Of a stretch of 7,577 nucleotides of DNA, positions 6,808 to 7,577 are shown piece after piece (within the stretch, counting starts at the first letter, position 1; the number at the start of each line of letters is the position of its first letter). A program made the position numbers and the translations under genes. This DNA is from Clostridia bacterium (GTDB taxonomy: Bacteria > Bacillota_A > Clostridia > Oscillospirales > CAG-272): NCBI GenBank assembly GCA_017529175.1, contig JAFXNX010000326.1, positions 1-7,577 on the forward strand, given 5' to 3'. The notes below the pieces were generated by a model that saw nothing but the letters and a program-made list of their open reading frames with translations, was not told the origin of the DNA and searched no databases.

Positions 6808-7577
6808 CTATCTTTTCCTTTTCGTATCTTTATCGAATTCTTCCGTAATAAAATCGCGAAGTCCCGTGTACCTTACGGACTGCGAATTATTGTTTACCAT
6901 CTGCGCGATCACGTCGCGTCTTCCGACGAGGATCACGATCTTCATAGCGCGTGTTACCGCGGTATAGAATAGATTTCTCGTAAGAAGCATTGGTGCGGTC
7001 CTTGTCAGCGGCATTATAACTATCGGATACTCGCTGCCCTGGCTCTTGTGTACCGTTATCGCCCACGCGTGCTCGAGCTCCTCAAGCCCCGACGCGTCGT
7101 ATTCGCAAATACGTTCGTCGAAATCTATCGTAAGTTTTCCCGCGGCGTTGTCGATCTTTTTAATCGTTCCGATATCTCCGTTGAAGATGCCCTCGCCCTC
7201 GAGACCGTCCTTTTCCCAGATGACAGAATAATTGTTCTTCGTCTGCATCACCCGGTCGCCTACGCGGAACACCCGGTCGCGCGACCGATGCTCGCCCTTT
7301 CGCGGAGCCGGCGGATTCAAGGCCGCCTGCAGACCCGGGTTGAGCGTGTCCGTGCCGGAGAGCCCCTTCTTCGACGGGGTCAGAACCTGGATGCGGTCCC
7401 GGATCTCCTCGCCGTAGGAGCGCGGCAGACGGTTCACCACAAGGTCGATGACCGTGTCGCGGATCCCCTCCTCCGTCGTCCGGCGCAGGAAGAAGAAGTC
7501 CGCGTCGCGGCGGTCGAGGATCGGCATCAGCCCCTCGTTGATGCGGTGAGCGTTGGTGATGATGAGGCTCTCGTTCC
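6808..7577 (-). CDS. recD2: RecD2-like ATP-dependent DNA helicase, C-terminal part (start beyond window edge)
   Basis: The last 255 residues of a superfamily 1B 5'-3' DNA helicase are visible; the frame stays open to 7577, so the Met at 7527 is internal. Visible landmarks, numbered from the first whole codon, are SLIITNAHRIN (3-13), DFFFLRR (26-32), a TPSKKG segment (66-71), RVMQTKNNY (108-116), TVHKSQGSEYP (174-184, the motif before motif VI) and FYTAVTRA (203-210, arginine finger region). RecD2 proteins are usually about 720-750 residues, so about a third is seen; the N-terminal domain and Walker A are outside. A TraA-type relaxase-helicase fusion is possible in principle, but the segment order and the short basic tail (DTKRKR) fit RecD2. 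The gene ends in TAG, 3 bases before the dehydrogenase ATG. Codon use changes sharply inside the gene near 7250, with the upstream part almost entirely G/C-ending. Confidence 0.92.
   Translation of the reverse strand, partial: NESLIITNAHRINEGLMPILDRRDADFFFLRRTTEEGIRDTVIDLVVNRLPRSYGEEIRDRIQVLTPSKKGLSGTDTLNPGLQAALNPPAPRKGEHRSRDRVFRVGDRVMQTKNNYSVIWEKDGLEGEGIFNGDIGTIKKIDNAAGKLTIDFDERICEYDASGLEELEHAWAITVHKSQGSEYPIVIMPLTRTAPMLLTRNLFYTAVTRAMKIVILVGRRDVIAQMVNNNSQSVRYTGLRDFITEEFDKDTKRKR

Noticed and set aside
7274..7287. 14-bp perfect palindrome CGGTCGCGCGACCG in the helicase gene
   Set aside because: It lies in the middle of a conserved coding segment in the GC-rich part, where such palindromes arise by chance, and it has no regulatory context. 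It is noted because it lies close to the codon-usage change.

Overview
The window is a compact stretch of bacterial chromosome in which every supportable gene lies on the minus strand, so transcription runs from position 7577 towards 1. The short gaps and overlaps, a strong purine-rich Shine-Dalgarno sequence before most starts, a textbook sigma-70/sigma-A promoter, an intrinsic terminator, and a cysteine-rich cytoplasmic glycosidase beside an Opp-type transporter suggest an anaerobic Bacillota, probably a gut-type Clostridia. That placement is an inference from style and protein character, not from a marker gene.

In transcription order, the first unit is: the C-terminal part of a RecD2-like helicase, cut by the window edge (7577-6808); a D-2-hydroxyacid dehydrogenase of the glycerate/hydroxypyruvate reductase type (6804-5857); and a family GH3 beta-glucosidase resembling BglX but without a signal peptide (5840-3690). 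Gaps are 3 and 16 bases. An intrinsic terminator follows the GH3 stop codon by 7 bases.

A 195-base intergenic region (3495-3689) separates the units. It holds the terminator, an AT-rich block with a 9-bp inverted repeat, and a promoter with perfect TTGACA and TATAAT hexamers 17 bases apart. That promoter drives the second unit: oppB (3494-2583), oppC (2569-1487), oppD (1480-482) and the beginning of oppF (485 to beyond position 1). These are two permeases and two ATPases of a peptide/oligosaccharide (Opp/Dpp) ABC importer. No substrate-binding protein is visible; it may lie beyond position 1 or elsewhere.

A possible link between the units is that the importer brings in beta-linked oligosaccharides or glycosides that the cytoplasmic GH3 enzyme cleaves. 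A peptide substrate is equally compatible with the sequence. I found no RNA gene, CRISPR array, insertion sequence or obviously novel system. The most unusual signals are an abrupt change in codon use inside the helicase gene near position 7250, and the perfect-consensus promoter.
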